From Proteobacteria bacterium UBA7415 (GTDB lineage Bacteria; Pseudomonadota; Gammaproteobacteria; Arenicellales; Arenicellaceae), in assembly GCA_002470515.1 (NCBI GenBank), contig DKML01000031.1, positions 1-64,000 of the forward strand: a DNA stretch of 64,000 nt. Reading direction: 5' to 3'. The position numbers and the translations under genes are program-made. Shown piece after piece: positions 8,242-17,180 of this stretch. Numbering within the stretch: position 1 is the stretch's first letter; every line of letters begins with the position of its first letter. Below the pieces are notes generated by a model, which was not told the DNA's origin, did no database searches, and worked only from the letters and a program-made list of their open reading frames with translations.

Positions 8242-11200
8242 TTACTTAGCATCGACTCGAATTGATTCATCAAGCTCAGTACTCACTGTCCATGGCTTGC
8301 CATCTTTATCCAAATAGAGCTTCATCATTTCTTTCAGGTTGAGCGGTCTTGAACCCAAACGTCCAAATACCGCAATCTGCCCGCCTGTTTCGTCAACTCC
8401 TCGATCACGATCAAGGCCTTTAGACAGCGCAATGGCCGGTTGCTTGGTTTTCTTAAATGCGATTAATTCAGGCTTAGGTTCAGGACTAAAGCCATAAAAC
8501 TTTGGCTGAGCATCCGGGGATGTTAGCTGAACAACCTTGAGGCCATTTTTACCATCGGCAATATACGCGAACAGACTAGCGTTGGTGCTGCCAACAACAA
8601 CATCTCTAGCATCGTTGATTTTTCCATCGGCATCGAATGTCTCAACCAATTTCATCTTCTCAGGTTGCTTCACATCAATAATCGCCAATCCATCTGCGCC
8701 AGCAGCAACGTATGCATATGTACGTGCAACATAAATTCGTTGTGCATCCTTAAGAGTAATAGTGTTGTCTTCTAACAACTTAGGCGCTTTGCCTTGCGTC
8801 ACGTCAACAACCTTCACACCGTCGGCATCACTTACAAACAAATATCTAAACTGCAATGCAGACGCGCGGCCATCGTTCAATGGAATAACCGTTTCAACTT
8901 TTGGCTCAAGTGGCGTATCAAGGTTCAGGATAACTAAGCCAGCGTCTGCAATAATGTAGGCGTAGTAACCACCAAGTACTATATGGCGCGCTCCATCGAG
9001 CACACCGTTCTCGTTCCAAACAAGCTGTGCTTCAAGAAAGTTATTTCTAAATTCACCGTCAACTAGTGTGTTTACGTCAACCAAGATCATGCCTTGATTA
9101 GAGTCTGTAACAACCGCGTAGTTGTAAATTGGATGGAAAGGTTGTTCTTGATTAACGACTCGCATCAACTCGCCTTGGTTTCTCAACGGTGCGATATTTT
9201 GATTAGTCGGTAGCGCCATACACGTCGCGTTGTCTGTATCAACTTGTGTATCTTGACCTAGTGGGCTAAAAGGTGCTGTAACAAACTTCAGGCTGTAACC
9301 TTTGTTCGCAATATTAGCCACGTCATATGCACGGAAACCATTCTTACCTTCGGCAACAAACAAATATTCACCGCGCAGCTGTAAGCATGCAGTTCGGGCT
9401 GATTTACGGTCATGGCTTATTTGAAGTTCCTGACCATTCTCTTGGTGGTCAGCATACCAATCTGGATAAGCATATTTTTGTAAATAGCTACCTATAACAG
9501 CCTGTGGCTCATCCCATTCAGTGACTTGTACAGCTGATAAACCTTTTTCAGTACCCACCAATGCGTTATAGCCAACAAAGTTTACAAAGTTGGTTCCTTG
9601 TAAGAGCAGTTGTGCCATGATCGCGTTGTTGTCATTTGACTCGCTTAGATGGCAGTCATCACAGGTTTTCGTTTCGGTCAGTCTAGCCGTGTGTGGGAAG
9701 TGCGGCGCAAACGCTTGCGAACTAAAACCACTCGCGGCGATCGGCGGTTGCTGAATATATATGTTTTCTCGGTTAGCGTTTTTTGATGACAATACTAATG
9801 CTGAAGAAGATCTTACTGGTGCAATACGACCACCATTGATTCCGCCACGACGACCTAGTTGAAACATTTGATCGCGTGCGACCTGTGGGTTATAGGTCGC
9901 GTAATTCCGCGACTCGCCACCTTCGTAATGATTACGTTCGGTTTTCCAGTTTGCTTCAATGGGTAAGTGACACCCCGCACATGATGTAGTCCAAGAGGTA
10001 TGACAGGTATAACACTCCATCTCCTCGTCTTTGTGTGCTCGGTTTTCTGCGGCAATGCCTTGCACCCAACTTTCTTCTTTAGTGTCATTGCTTACAGTTT
10101 TAGCGCGAGCTGCTTTGGCGTTGTAGCTGGCGTGCTCAGGGTCTAGCGTATCTTTTACCAACGACATTTCCCACTCTAAACCAGGGTTAACCAAAGAGCG
10201 TTGAATCAGCTTTCCGTTGATCCATTCGAAACGAAGTTTTCCATCTGGATTTCTGATGGTGGCTAACTTATTGCCACCCGCCGGTGCGGCTGGCCCAGAT
10301 GTTTCAAGTGATGGGTATTTGTCGGCCGTGCCATGGCAATCAACGCAGTCAATCTCTACTGCGTTAGCGACCTCTCCATAAATATGGCCATTACCATGTG
10401 AGCCCTGCGAAAAGTGACAGTCGGAACAATGTATGCCTTTGTCGGCATGAATGGATGACATGTGAACGCCCTTTTTGAATTTATCCGGGTCATCATCACT
10501 GATAGGATCGCCCTCGGCAGTTAGCAGAGTCCCGTCACGATCACGTTTGAAAATAGCTCTAAAGTTCCAACCATGACCATGATAATCCGCGAACTGTGTG
10601 TCGCGCATTTCGTCGTTCATTTCAGACACTTGAGCCACAAAGTCTGGATCGGCCCATTTGCCGCGAGTCGCAGCCGCTTCTGGGTTTCGTAGATTAATTT
10701 CACGGATCTCAGAAGCAGTAGGATACTGTTGTTCTTCTGGCCACATTCTAGGCGCATCAGACTCGTAGTCCCACATGGTGTACCCCAAATAGGTATTCAC
10801 AAACATATTGGGCTGATGCATATGACAAATCATGCACTGAGATGTAGGAATTGCGCGGGTAAACTCATGCTTTAATGGATGGCCTGACTCTTCCTTAGAA
10901 ATGGTCGGATCAACCGTTTGTGTTTTACCCAAATGACCGAATTCGGCATACGGCCCTGAGTGCTTCGGATCACGATCGTTGGCATAGACCACATGACAAC
11001 CACTGCAACCAGAAGACCGATAATCACCAGGGTTATCGTTCGTACCCAAAAACCATGAAATAGGGTCATTCAGGCGAGTCTTGGTAATATTAATTACGGG
11101 TACCGAGATACGTCCCCCAGTTCCGGGCCCTCGATTCGATTGACGTATGTCAGGTCGGCCTGGCTCTTCTATCCGTTGCAGCTGCCCTAATGCATTAGGC

Positions 11201-11358
11201 AAGCCTGTTTCTGGCGGGCAAATTTTTATTAATGTCTTCCGCCACGCCAGCTGCTTGAGAATTTTGATCGGTTCCACCAAAAGACAAGCTATTTTCATCT
11301 TCAAGGCACTCTTCTCCGGCACAGATTCTGGTAATAAAATCGGTTCCACGAATACCAA
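8242..11358 (-). CDS. Seven-heme cytochrome with C-terminal LVIVD beta-propeller repeats
   Basis: A large protein with seven CxxCH heme sites (CSGCH, CMICH, CSDCH, CVDCH, CYTCH, CAGCH, CDDCH) in roughly the N-terminal 600 residues. At least five LVIVD-type blades follow, for example YLFVSDADGVKVVDV and YAYVAAGADGLAIIDV. Heme attachment requires export, yet this frame has no signal peptide. Its first 45-55 residues are an out-of-frame reading of the end of the FecR-domain gene, and plausible protein begins near PPETGLPNALGQ. I therefore think the natural N terminus is supplied by the upstream FecR frame through a frameshift (+1) near 11220-11235, or that a signal peptide has been lost. Electron-transfer role; substrate unknown. 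Confidence 0.8.
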   Translation of the reverse strand: MVFVEPILLPESVPEKSALKMKIACLLVEPIKILKQLAWRKTLIKICPPETGLPNALGQLQRIEEPGRPDIRQSNRGPGTGGRISVPVINITKTRLNDPISWFLGTNDNPGDYRSSGCSGCHVVYANDRDPKHSGPYAEFGHLGKTQTVDPTISKEESGHPLKHEFTRAIPTSQCMICHMHQPNMFVNTYLGYTMWDYESDAPRMWPEEQQYPTASEIREINLRNPEAAATRGKWADPDFVAQVSEMNDEMRDTQFADYHGHGWNFRAIFKRDRDGTLLTAEGDPISDDDPDKFKKGVHMSSIHADKGIHCSDCHFSQGSHGNGHIYGEVANAVEIDCVDCHGTADKYPSLETSGPAAPAGGNKLATIRNPDGKLRFEWINGKLIQRSLVNPGLEWEMSLVKDTLDPEHASYNAKAARAKTVSNDTKEESWVQGIAAENRAHKDEEMECYTCHTSWTTSCAGCHLPIEANWKTERNHYEGGESRNYATYNPQVARDQMFQLGRRGGINGGRIAPVRSSSALVLSSKNANRENIYIQQPPIAASGFSSQAFAPHFPHTARLTETKTCDDCHLSESNDNNAIMAQLLLQGTNFVNFVGYNALVGTEKGLSAVQVTEWDEPQAVIGSYLQKYAYPDWYADHQENGQELQISHDRKSARTACLQLRGEYLFVAEGKNGFRAYDVANIANKGYSLKFVTAPFSPLGQDTQVDTDNATCMALPTNQNIAPLRNQGELMRVVNQEQPFHPIYNYAVVTDSNQGMILVDVNTLVDGEFRNNFLEAQLVWNENGVLDGARHIVLGGYYAYIIADAGLVILNLDTPLEPKVETVIPLNDGRASALQFRYLFVSDADGVKVVDVTQGKAPKLLEDNTITLKDAQRIYVARTYAYVAAGADGLAIIDVKQPEKMKLVETFDADGKINDARDVVVGSTNASLFAYIADGKNGLKVVQLTSPDAQPKFYGFSPEPKPELIAFKKTKQPAIALSKGLDRDRGVDETGGQIAVFGRLGSRPLNLKEMMKLYLDKDGKPWTVSTELDESIRVDAK

Positions 11359-11797
11359 TTGATGCTATTGGGGTATCCACATTGAATGACTCTGGTTTAC
11401 GTTGACCAATGAGCCCCGTAACTGTTCGCAAGCCACCTTTAACAAGGTTAATACAACCCTCTTCTTCGCCTTCCTTTATATTAAATGCGCCAATCGCAAT
11501 CGTGGTATTTGGCTTTAAAGTTAATTTTGTATTATCCAACATTCGAATTACCGCAAAGCTTTTATTCGCGGTATTTACAACGTCACCTTCCTCAATACCA
11601 CCGCCCTTCGCCAGTACGCGGCTTTGTTGTGTGGCATTAGTGGCAGTAACGACTCCTTTAGCGAGAATTACAGTGCCGGTCGACGCTTGACTCGCCTGAG
11701 CAACACTCAGCCCTAGAAAAATAACGAAAGCACCAACCAAAAATTTAACTCGACTAGAAATAGCCAACCCAATGCATTTCAAAAATAGTGTTTTCAT
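11195..11797 (-). CDS. FecR-domain exported protein, probably the N-terminal part of the downstream cytochrome
   Basis: A 200-residue frame with an N-terminal signal peptide (hydrophobic FLVGAFVIFLGLSVAQA). A FecR domain follows, recognisable from the GDVVNTANKSFAVIRMLDNT region, the TLKPNTTI strand and the closing VDTPIASIGIRGTDF motif. In these stand-alone FecR proteins the domain is a periplasmic beta structure with no known enzymatic activity. The frame overlaps the seven-heme cytochrome frame by 164 bases and stops at 11195-11197. Joining the two with a one-base shift would give a single exported FecR-heptaheme-propeller protein of about 1,180 residues. It lies 9 bases downstream of the TpsB gene. 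Confidence 0.75.
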   Translation of the reverse strand: MKTLFLKCIGLAISSRVKFLVGAFVIFLGLSVAQASQASTGTVILAKGVVTATNATQQSRVLAKGGGIEEGDVVNTANKSFAVIRMLDNTKLTLKPNTTIAIGAFNIKEGEEEGCINLVKGGLRTVTGLIGQRKPESFNVDTPIASIGIRGTDFITRICAGEECLEDENSLSFGGTDQNSQAAGVAEDINKNLPARNRLA

Positions 11798-11806
11798 AGT
11801 CTTAGC

Positions 11807-13506
11807 CTAGAAGCGGTAGCTGAAGTTAAAATGCAATTTGCCGTCGCCATCCAGTGACGCCGTAGTTGGGTCGGTTGCTCCATCAATACCATCCAATAAG
11901 TAACCATAACTAGCTGATGCAGAGATTTTTGAGCTCGGATTCCAGTTCATCATTACACCGACAGCAGAAACATTCTCAGTTAAGTATTCGTCGTTAACTG
12001 CGCGATTGTTTTCAAGTCTAGCAATGTCTGCAAATAACACAGCTCGGAGCGTTTTGGTTATAGGTGGGGCCCACGCCTGGAGGTTAACGAGATATCCCTC
12101 ATCGCCGCGCAATTCACGCTCGTTTAAACCACGTAAATTATTTGCTCCGCCAACCGCAAACTGCTCTCCGGTTATAAGTCTGTCACTCGTGGCTGAATAC
12201 TTTACAACGCCCGAATACAACCAGTTCCTAGCGGTGTATCGATAGCTAACGCCCAGTTCAATTTTGGACCAGTTATCAACCGCGCCGATGCGCGAGACAT
12301 TATAGGACCGAGCATTATTGAAAGAGCCTCCACTTTGATTTGCGGTATAAGACGCAAAACCAGACCATTCAACGGCTTTGCCGTTGCCCCAGCTTCCAGA
12401 GTAGTTAATCGTCAACGGCCTGCTGCGTACATCTTCTAAAACTTGTTGACCTAAGAACTGAACATCGTTGTCGAACAGTTTATCGGATAGTTGCACAGCG
12501 ACTCTATGGTGATAGCGGCCAATACTGCCCAGCTCGTGAGAGTATCCAGCATTGTAGACTTCGCCTTTACCCGCCACTTCAAATACTTCTGCCACCGTTC
12601 CCGTATCAATGTCTGATTTAACCGCAGTGAAACTTAGGCTGCCACCCAACTGATACAACGGAATACGGTAGTTGGCTGCGAATTGCTGAACGTCATCTAC
12701 GCCTTCAGGCGAAGTGATAAATGTGAGTGATGCCTGATGATCGCGCCCAAAAAGGTTTCGGTGAGCAACACTTGCACCTACTCGATAGTCGCCAGACACC
12801 TTATTACCCGTATTGTTTAACCACGCCGACATACTCAGAGGCGCTTGGTCAACGACCGCCAAATTGGCGTTAATTTCATTTGGTTGGGTTCCAGGTGCCA
12901 ACGACACTCTAATTCGCTTAATAGGACTTTGGTTGGCGACTCTAAGCGCTTTCGCTATCGTCGTGTGCTCGGCGCTTCTCCGGCAAGAAGAAGAGGCATA
13001 CTGGCTTTGATGTTGGCATCACTGTGATGCTTATTCCCAGTGATTTTAACTTCGCCTATTTGATAGCGCTTGATCAGCAGTTCAACCGTACCGTCACTGA
13101 GTTCTTGCGGAGGAAAGGTTACACGGTAAAAACTGAAACCAGAGTCTGAAAGTGTTTGCTCGAATGAGTCGGCGGCTTGCTTGATGTCATCGATGCCTCG
13201 CGCTTCACCTAAATAGGGTTTAAGAATTTCTTGCGCTGCAAATTCGCTGAGTGGATTATCACCACTAATAACGAAGCTATTAACATCAAACGAAACTCGC
13301 TCGGTTAGACCCTGAGTAAGCCGTTCGACTTGCGTTTGCGCAAGGGCAGCTTGCGCGAAACCCAAGGCCGATAAAAGCAAAACATTTCGTATTACCCCAC
13401 AGACTTTGTACACCAGATACCGCTGCGATAGTATTATTCTAGAGGGGCAAGACTTTTTCAGCGGGTGCACTATACGCTCCTCTGAATTTGTGTTTGCGAT
13501 CATCAA
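11807..13506 (-). pseudogene. Two-partner secretion outer-membrane transporter (ShlB/FhaC family), frameshifted
   Basis: Two adjacent frames together form one TpsB protein of about 560 residues, the normal family size. The upstream frame (12955-13506) has a signal peptide (LLLSALGFAQAALAQ) and POTRA sequence (FVISGDNPLSE, RYQIGEVKITGN), and stops in PSTRR. The downstream frame (from before 12907) continues the second POTRA domain (AKALRVANQSPIKRIRV) and then a 16-stranded barrel ending in the C-terminal aromatic NFSYRF. The switch at about 12955-12965 requires one missing base in the AGCACACGACGATAG stretch. This may be a real inactivation, a phase state or a sequencing error. TpsB proteins translocate a large partner across the outer membrane. 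The start is uncertain: the first 30 residues before the signal peptide look untranslated. Confidence 0.8.
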
Positions 13507-13952
13507 TCATTACCTTGGGTTAGAAATTCTCAAATGTTTCTTTAGTGTATTCTAGGTAACCGGGCCGACACTGTCACTGTCGAGCCTTTACGTGCCGATA
13601 TAGGTTCTAAAAACATCGCTAGAACCACCATACGCCCAAAGGTACTACTAAGCCAATAGACATAGCCAAAAGAAACTTGCAATAGAGTGTACTCTAACTA
13701 ATAACGTACCCTATTTCATAAAATCATTTAAACCCTGACAATAGTGCTGGTGTCTGCTCAACCGTTTATAGACAGCCAAGTGTTTAAAACGCTTATATTA
13801 CGAAGCCCCATTGACCTCACTCGAAGTGATGTCGCCACTGATTTATGCTTTTATCCAGAAAAGGCACTTAATCGAGCCACTCGCTTGAGGTCAGCGGTTA
13901 TTAAACACCGCCTTGGAACGCTAACCTTAATACAACTCTCGATGGACTATGT
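13507..13952. other. Gene-free divergent spacer
   Basis: About 445 bases between the TpsB gene (leftward) and the binding-protein-like gene (rightward). It must hold the promoters of both. No clear palindrome, repeat or RNA gene was recognised. An open GTG frame at 13744-13956 has no ribosome-binding site and does not look protein-like. Confidence 0.5.
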
Positions 13953-14786
13953 ATGAGAAGATTGGTCTGTTTTAGTTGCATGATCTTGTTGTCGAACGCA
14001 TTTATAACCGCGGCCTTCTCTCAGGAAGATAAATTAGCCAACAAGCCTAATTTTTATCTACCCTATTCTAATAAGCTAACATCTAGCATCAAGGCCACCC
14101 TTGAGAGCGACCTAGCAGAATTGGGTGCGGGGCTTATCAATATTCATACTGACCAAGATTGGAATGAGTATCTTGAAAAGGTGCGTTCAGGGAGTTCCGG
14201 CATTTATCTTGCTGCACCCCATTTTGCGGCTTGGTTGATCCATCAACATCAGTTTACGCCGCTTCGCCGAATTAAAGATAGTTTGAATTATTCCATTATA
14301 AGTCGCCAAGATGACGTTGAGATTTTTGCATTGAGCGATCTGAACGGCGAGCAAGTTTGCACACAAATGCCTCTCAGTCTAGACTACTTAATGGTTGACC
14401 AAGTGCTCAAAGAAACCGCAAAGACTGTAATTAAAGCCGTAACTCGGTCTATTGAACAACGTATCGTAAGTCGAGACATTCGCTGCCGAGGCTTCACGGC
14501 CAGCAAAGCGTTAGCATCCAGATTAGAACAAAACAATCCAAACGACTACGCTCGCCTGTTTCAGTCTAAGGATTGGAATAACTATGCGATTCTTGTTTCT
14601 AAAGATCTAAACTCGGAGCGGCTAAGGGCTTTAGACGATGCGCTCAGTTCCGCAATTATCTCGCGAGCACTTCTGTCCGTCATTCGTCACGAAATATCGG
14701 ACACCGTCATGGTCACTGCGGCAAAACAAGACTACCCTTTGGAGTTGAGCGAAATGCTAAACCCTTATTGGCTTAGCCCCGATTAG
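13953..14786 (+). CDS. PhnD/SsuA-like periplasmic binding-protein-fold protein
   Basis: A 277-residue protein with a signal peptide (LVCFSCMILLSNAFITAAFS). The pattern of YLPYSNKLTSSIKATLESDL followed by GIYLAAPHFAAWLIHQHQFTPL resembles the phosphate/phosphonate-binding PhnD-like fold, in which helices ending in G(I/V)(Y/D) and a following hinge bind small anions. No transporter genes adjoin it, so it may be a stand-alone sensor or orphan binding protein. It lies divergent to the TpsB-cytochrome locus. The fold is moderately sure; the ligand is unknown. Confidence 0.6.
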   Translation: MRRLVCFSCMILLSNAFITAAFSQEDKLANKPNFYLPYSNKLTSSIKATLESDLAELGAGLINIHTDQDWNEYLEKVRSGSSGIYLAAPHFAAWLIHQHQFTPLRRIKDSLNYSIISRQDDVEIFALSDLNGEQVCTQMPLSLDYLMVDQVLKETAKTVIKAVTRSIEQRIVSRDIRCRGFTASKALASRLEQNNPNDYARLFQSKDWNNYAILVSKDLNSERLRALDDALSSAIISRALLSVIRHEISDTVMVTAAKQDYPLELSEMLNPYWLSPD

Positions 14787-14839
14787 CAAAAACTTGGATA
14801 AATATCTAGTGTCGCTTTGCTGTAGATGATTGACGCGAA

Positions 14840-15490
14840 TCACTTGTCACGCAATTTTTTAAGCAGCGCATTCACCTCATTGCGCCGCCCTGCGTCTGCC
14901 ACAGGGCGCCCCTCAAGTTGAGGCGCTTGAAGTGCAATTTCTAAATGCTCTATAGCTTTATTGGTCTCTTTGGCATCAGCTAAAAAATCAGCATAGAAAA
15001 AATTGGTGTCTAAACCTTGGGAGTCAACGCCAAGAGCCGCCTCCAAGTTCTTACGCGCCAGCTTATCGCTACCAAACCCCAACGGCCATCCAGGCACTTT
15101 ATGATATAGAACACCAAGACTCGCATAAGCGGATCCGTGAAGAGCCTCTGGGTCTTGTTCAATAGCTGACTCCAATCGGGCTTTCGCTTGTTTAACCAAC
15201 CCCAAAGCACCAAGTCCGCCTTTCTTGTTAGCCAGCGTGCTCAATACGATACCGCTCCATATTTTTATGTCGACGTTATTCGGGCTTGTTTCGACTAACG
15301 CTTCTACTTCTTCTGAAAGCAGCTCTAAGCCCTCTACGGCCGCATCAATGTTTGACTCGGGGCTGTAGTTAAAGCTTGCCCAACGCTGCTGAATGTCGTA
15401 TACGGCCGGATCAACCTGGCTGGACCAGCTCAAATTGATCGAGAGTGTGATAACGCAGAGCATTAATAGTGCTTTGTAAGTTAATTTCAT
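14840..15490 (-). CDS. Exported helical-repeat (TPR/TatT-like) protein
   Basis: A 216-residue protein with a signal peptide (LLMLCVITLSINLSWS). Most of the rest is helix pairs resembling TPR units (DAAVEGLELLSEEVEALV, ARLESAIEQDPEAL, ARKNLEAALGVDSQ, KAIEHLEIALQAP). The KVPGWPLGFGSDKLARKNLEAAL segment resembles TRAP-transporter-associated TatT-like proteins. It is the last gene of an apparent five-gene operon, 43 bases after the SDR gene. It probably works in the periplasm as a binding or scaffolding protein; the partner is unknown. Confidence 0.7.
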   Translation of the reverse strand: MKLTYKALLMLCVITLSINLSWSSQVDPAVYDIQQRWASFNYSPESNIDAAVEGLELLSEEVEALVETSPNNVDIKIWSGIVLSTLANKKGGLGALGLVKQAKARLESAIEQDPEALHGSAYASLGVLYHKVPGWPLGFGSDKLARKNLEAALGVDSQGLDTNFFYADFLADAKETNKAIEHLEIALQAPQLEGRPVADAGRRNEVNALLKKLRDK

Positions 15491-15533
15491 GATGTTACCT
15501 ATTTTGGAATGTTCGCTTTACTTGCTTTAGAAC

Positions 15534-16355
15534 TTAAGCCTTCGCAAACCGTTGAATGGTTGAAAGTTGTTTGTTTAGAGATTTTGAAACAACATTAGGA
15601 AACACAGAATTAAGTTGTACAAACAACTTTTCTGGCCACTGTATTTTGTTGTTAAGTTTTTTTGAATGGATGAACGCTAAAAGTTTAGCGGCCACACTTT
15701 GTGGAGTATCTGTATGTGTTTTTAGTGCTTTATTTAGTGCCACCACTGAGTCACTGTTTATATCTGTATCAGTTGCTCTAGCGGTAAAATGTCCAACGCT
15801 AACCGAAGAATTAGCAACTTCACGCGAAAGCGCTTCGCTAAAACCACGGAGAGCAAATTTACTTGATGAGTACGCTGCGAAACCTGGGTAAGCCAAACTC
15901 CCAAACACGGATCCGACATTAATAATACGAGCACAGTCTTGAGATGTGAGCATTGGCAACAAGCGTTTAGTGAGCTTCATTACGGCTGTTACATTGATTG
16001 ATACGAGGTCGTCAATATATTGGTCAGAGGTGCTCTCAAAAAGGCCAAAATGACTAATGCCGGCATTGTTAATCAGAACGTTAATCGGAGGCAACTCAGC
16101 TAATTGCTGCGTCAAAGCATCGAGCTGGCTGGTAACCGTAAGATCGGCAACTAACAAGTTGACATTCTGCGTCGGTGTGGTTGGCTTGCCCAGCGACGTT
16201 TTTAGTTGTTCCAATTTTTCACGATTCCGTCCGATAAGGTATAAATCGGCTCCAGCCGAGTGCAGCTGGACGGCCAAAGCAGAACCGATTCCGCCATAAG
16301 CACCGGTCAATGCCACACGTAAGTTTTCTATTCCGTTTTTCATTACGTTACTCAT
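15534..16355 (-). CDS. Short-chain dehydrogenase/reductase
   Basis: A 273-residue NAD(P)-dependent classical SDR. The cofactor motif TGAYGGIGSALA is near residue 17, NNAG near residue 92, and the catalytic Ser and YSSSK lie near residues 148-166. The ISHFGLFES and SVGHFTARATDTDIN segments are typical of classical SDRs. It sits fourth in the operon with a heme-oxygenase-like enzyme, an AMP ligase and a thermostable-hemolysin-family protein, so it likely reduces or oxidises an intermediate of the same pathway. Substrate unknown. Confidence 0.85.
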   Translation of the reverse strand: MSNVMKNGIENLRVALTGAYGGIGSALAVQLHSAGADLYLIGRNREKLEQLKTSLGKPTTPTQNVNLLVADLTVTSQLDALTQQLAELPPINVLINNAGISHFGLFESTSDQYIDDLVSINVTAVMKLTKRLLPMLTSQDCARIINVGSVFGSLAYPGFAAYSSSKFALRGFSEALSREVANSSVSVGHFTARATDTDINSDSVVALNKALKTHTDTPQSVAAKLLAFIHSKKLNNKIQWPEKLFVQLNSVFPNVVSKSLNKQLSTIQRFAKA

Positions 16356-16384
16356 TTACCCTGGCTAATTGACATAGTCGACAT

Positions 16385-17140
16385 CTAAGCCGCTTTTGAC
16401 TGTTCTTCAATTTGGCTAGCGAGTTGGGGGATTTCCTTAAATATATTGGCGTACAACACATACATAGCAAGTGCCATATCAATGACAGCCCTCTGATCTT
16501 CTGCTGAAGTCAAACGATTAACTATGCGTTCGAAGTCTTGCATATGTCCCACATCAAGACTTCCATGCGAAATCATGTAAGACATAGCGTTTTTAGGAAG
16601 GCTCAACGCACTCTGAATTTGGTTCGCGGCTGCTGTAGCAATGGTTGAACTGGTTTTCTCCAACACATAAACCATTCCGAAAAAGCCTACTGGGTTTTTG
16701 CGCATAATAGTGTCGTATGCGTAACTAACCATCAGATCAGTTGGAAACGCGGGTTGGCTGGATGCAGCCTTCGAACGGTCTGCTCCCAACATTTCGATAT
16801 CATTGAGGATCCACTCCTGATGACCAATTTCTTCTTCGATATAGTTGGCAATTGCTTCTCTGAGCCACTCAAGCTCTTCGCTCAACTTGCTACCACAGGC
16901 CATCAGCAACGGTACCGTGTGTTTAACGTGGTGGTAGGCCTGCTGCAAGAAGGCGTGATAATCTGCAACCGAAACGTCTCCGCTTAGACTCTTCTCGACA
17001 ATTGGCGTGCGGAGTAAGTCTTGTCTTGATGCTTCAGTGGCTTTCTCGAGACGGTTGAAAAATGTGTCTTCATCCATCGTATCGGAACTCTTTGATTCTG
17101 GCTCATGGACTATGGTGTTACTAGGTTTGATGTTGGTCAT
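16385..17140 (-). CDS. Heme-oxygenase-like (TenA-type) iron-containing redox enzyme
   Basis: A 251-residue all-helical protein of the heme-oxygenase-like/TenA superfamily. Candidate metal ligands are the Glu and His residues of YHAFLQQAYHHVKHTVPLL, ANYIEEEIGHQEWIL and ISHGSLDVGHMQDFE. Many enzymes with this pattern assemble a di-iron centre and oxidise fatty or amino acids (for example UndA-like alkene-forming enzymes); others are not iron enzymes. Its neighbours, an AMP ligase and an SDR, suggest an activated acyl or amino-acid substrate. A small palindrome (17167-17180) lies just before the gene. The true reaction is unknown. Confidence 0.75.
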   Translation of the reverse strand: MTNIKPSNTIVHEPESKSSDTMDEDTFFNRLEKATEASRQDLLRTPIVEKSLSGDVSVADYHAFLQQAYHHVKHTVPLLMACGSKLSEELEWLREAIANYIEEEIGHQEWILNDIEMLGADRSKAASSQPAFPTDLMVSYAYDTIMRKNPVGFFGMVYVLEKTSSTIATAAANQIQSALSLPKNAMSYMISHGSLDVGHMQDFERIVNRLTSAEDQRAVIDMALAMYVLYANIFKEIPQLASQIEEQSKAA

Positions 17141-17166
17141 AACGTTTTTCTTAAAGGTTTGCTTTA

Positions 17167-17180
17167 GTGATAATTATCAC
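17167..17180. promoter_or_regulatory. Fourteen-base palindrome, partial Fur-like site
   Basis: GTGATAATTATCAC is a perfect palindrome in the short gap before the heme-oxygenase-like gene, and overlaps the end of the AMP-ligase gene. It contains a GATAAT hexamer on each strand, as Fur sites do, but the spacing is shorter than the 19-base consensus. Confidence 0.25.

Noticed and set aside
11147..11362. Opposite-strand frame over the FecR/cytochrome junction
   Set aside because: It is an antisense shadow of two strongly supported genes.
13744..13956. GTG-started 70-codon frame with a 4-base overlap into the next gene
   Set aside because: The overlap looks like coupling but there is no ribosome-binding site, signal or family resemblance, and the start is a GTG; treated as chance.
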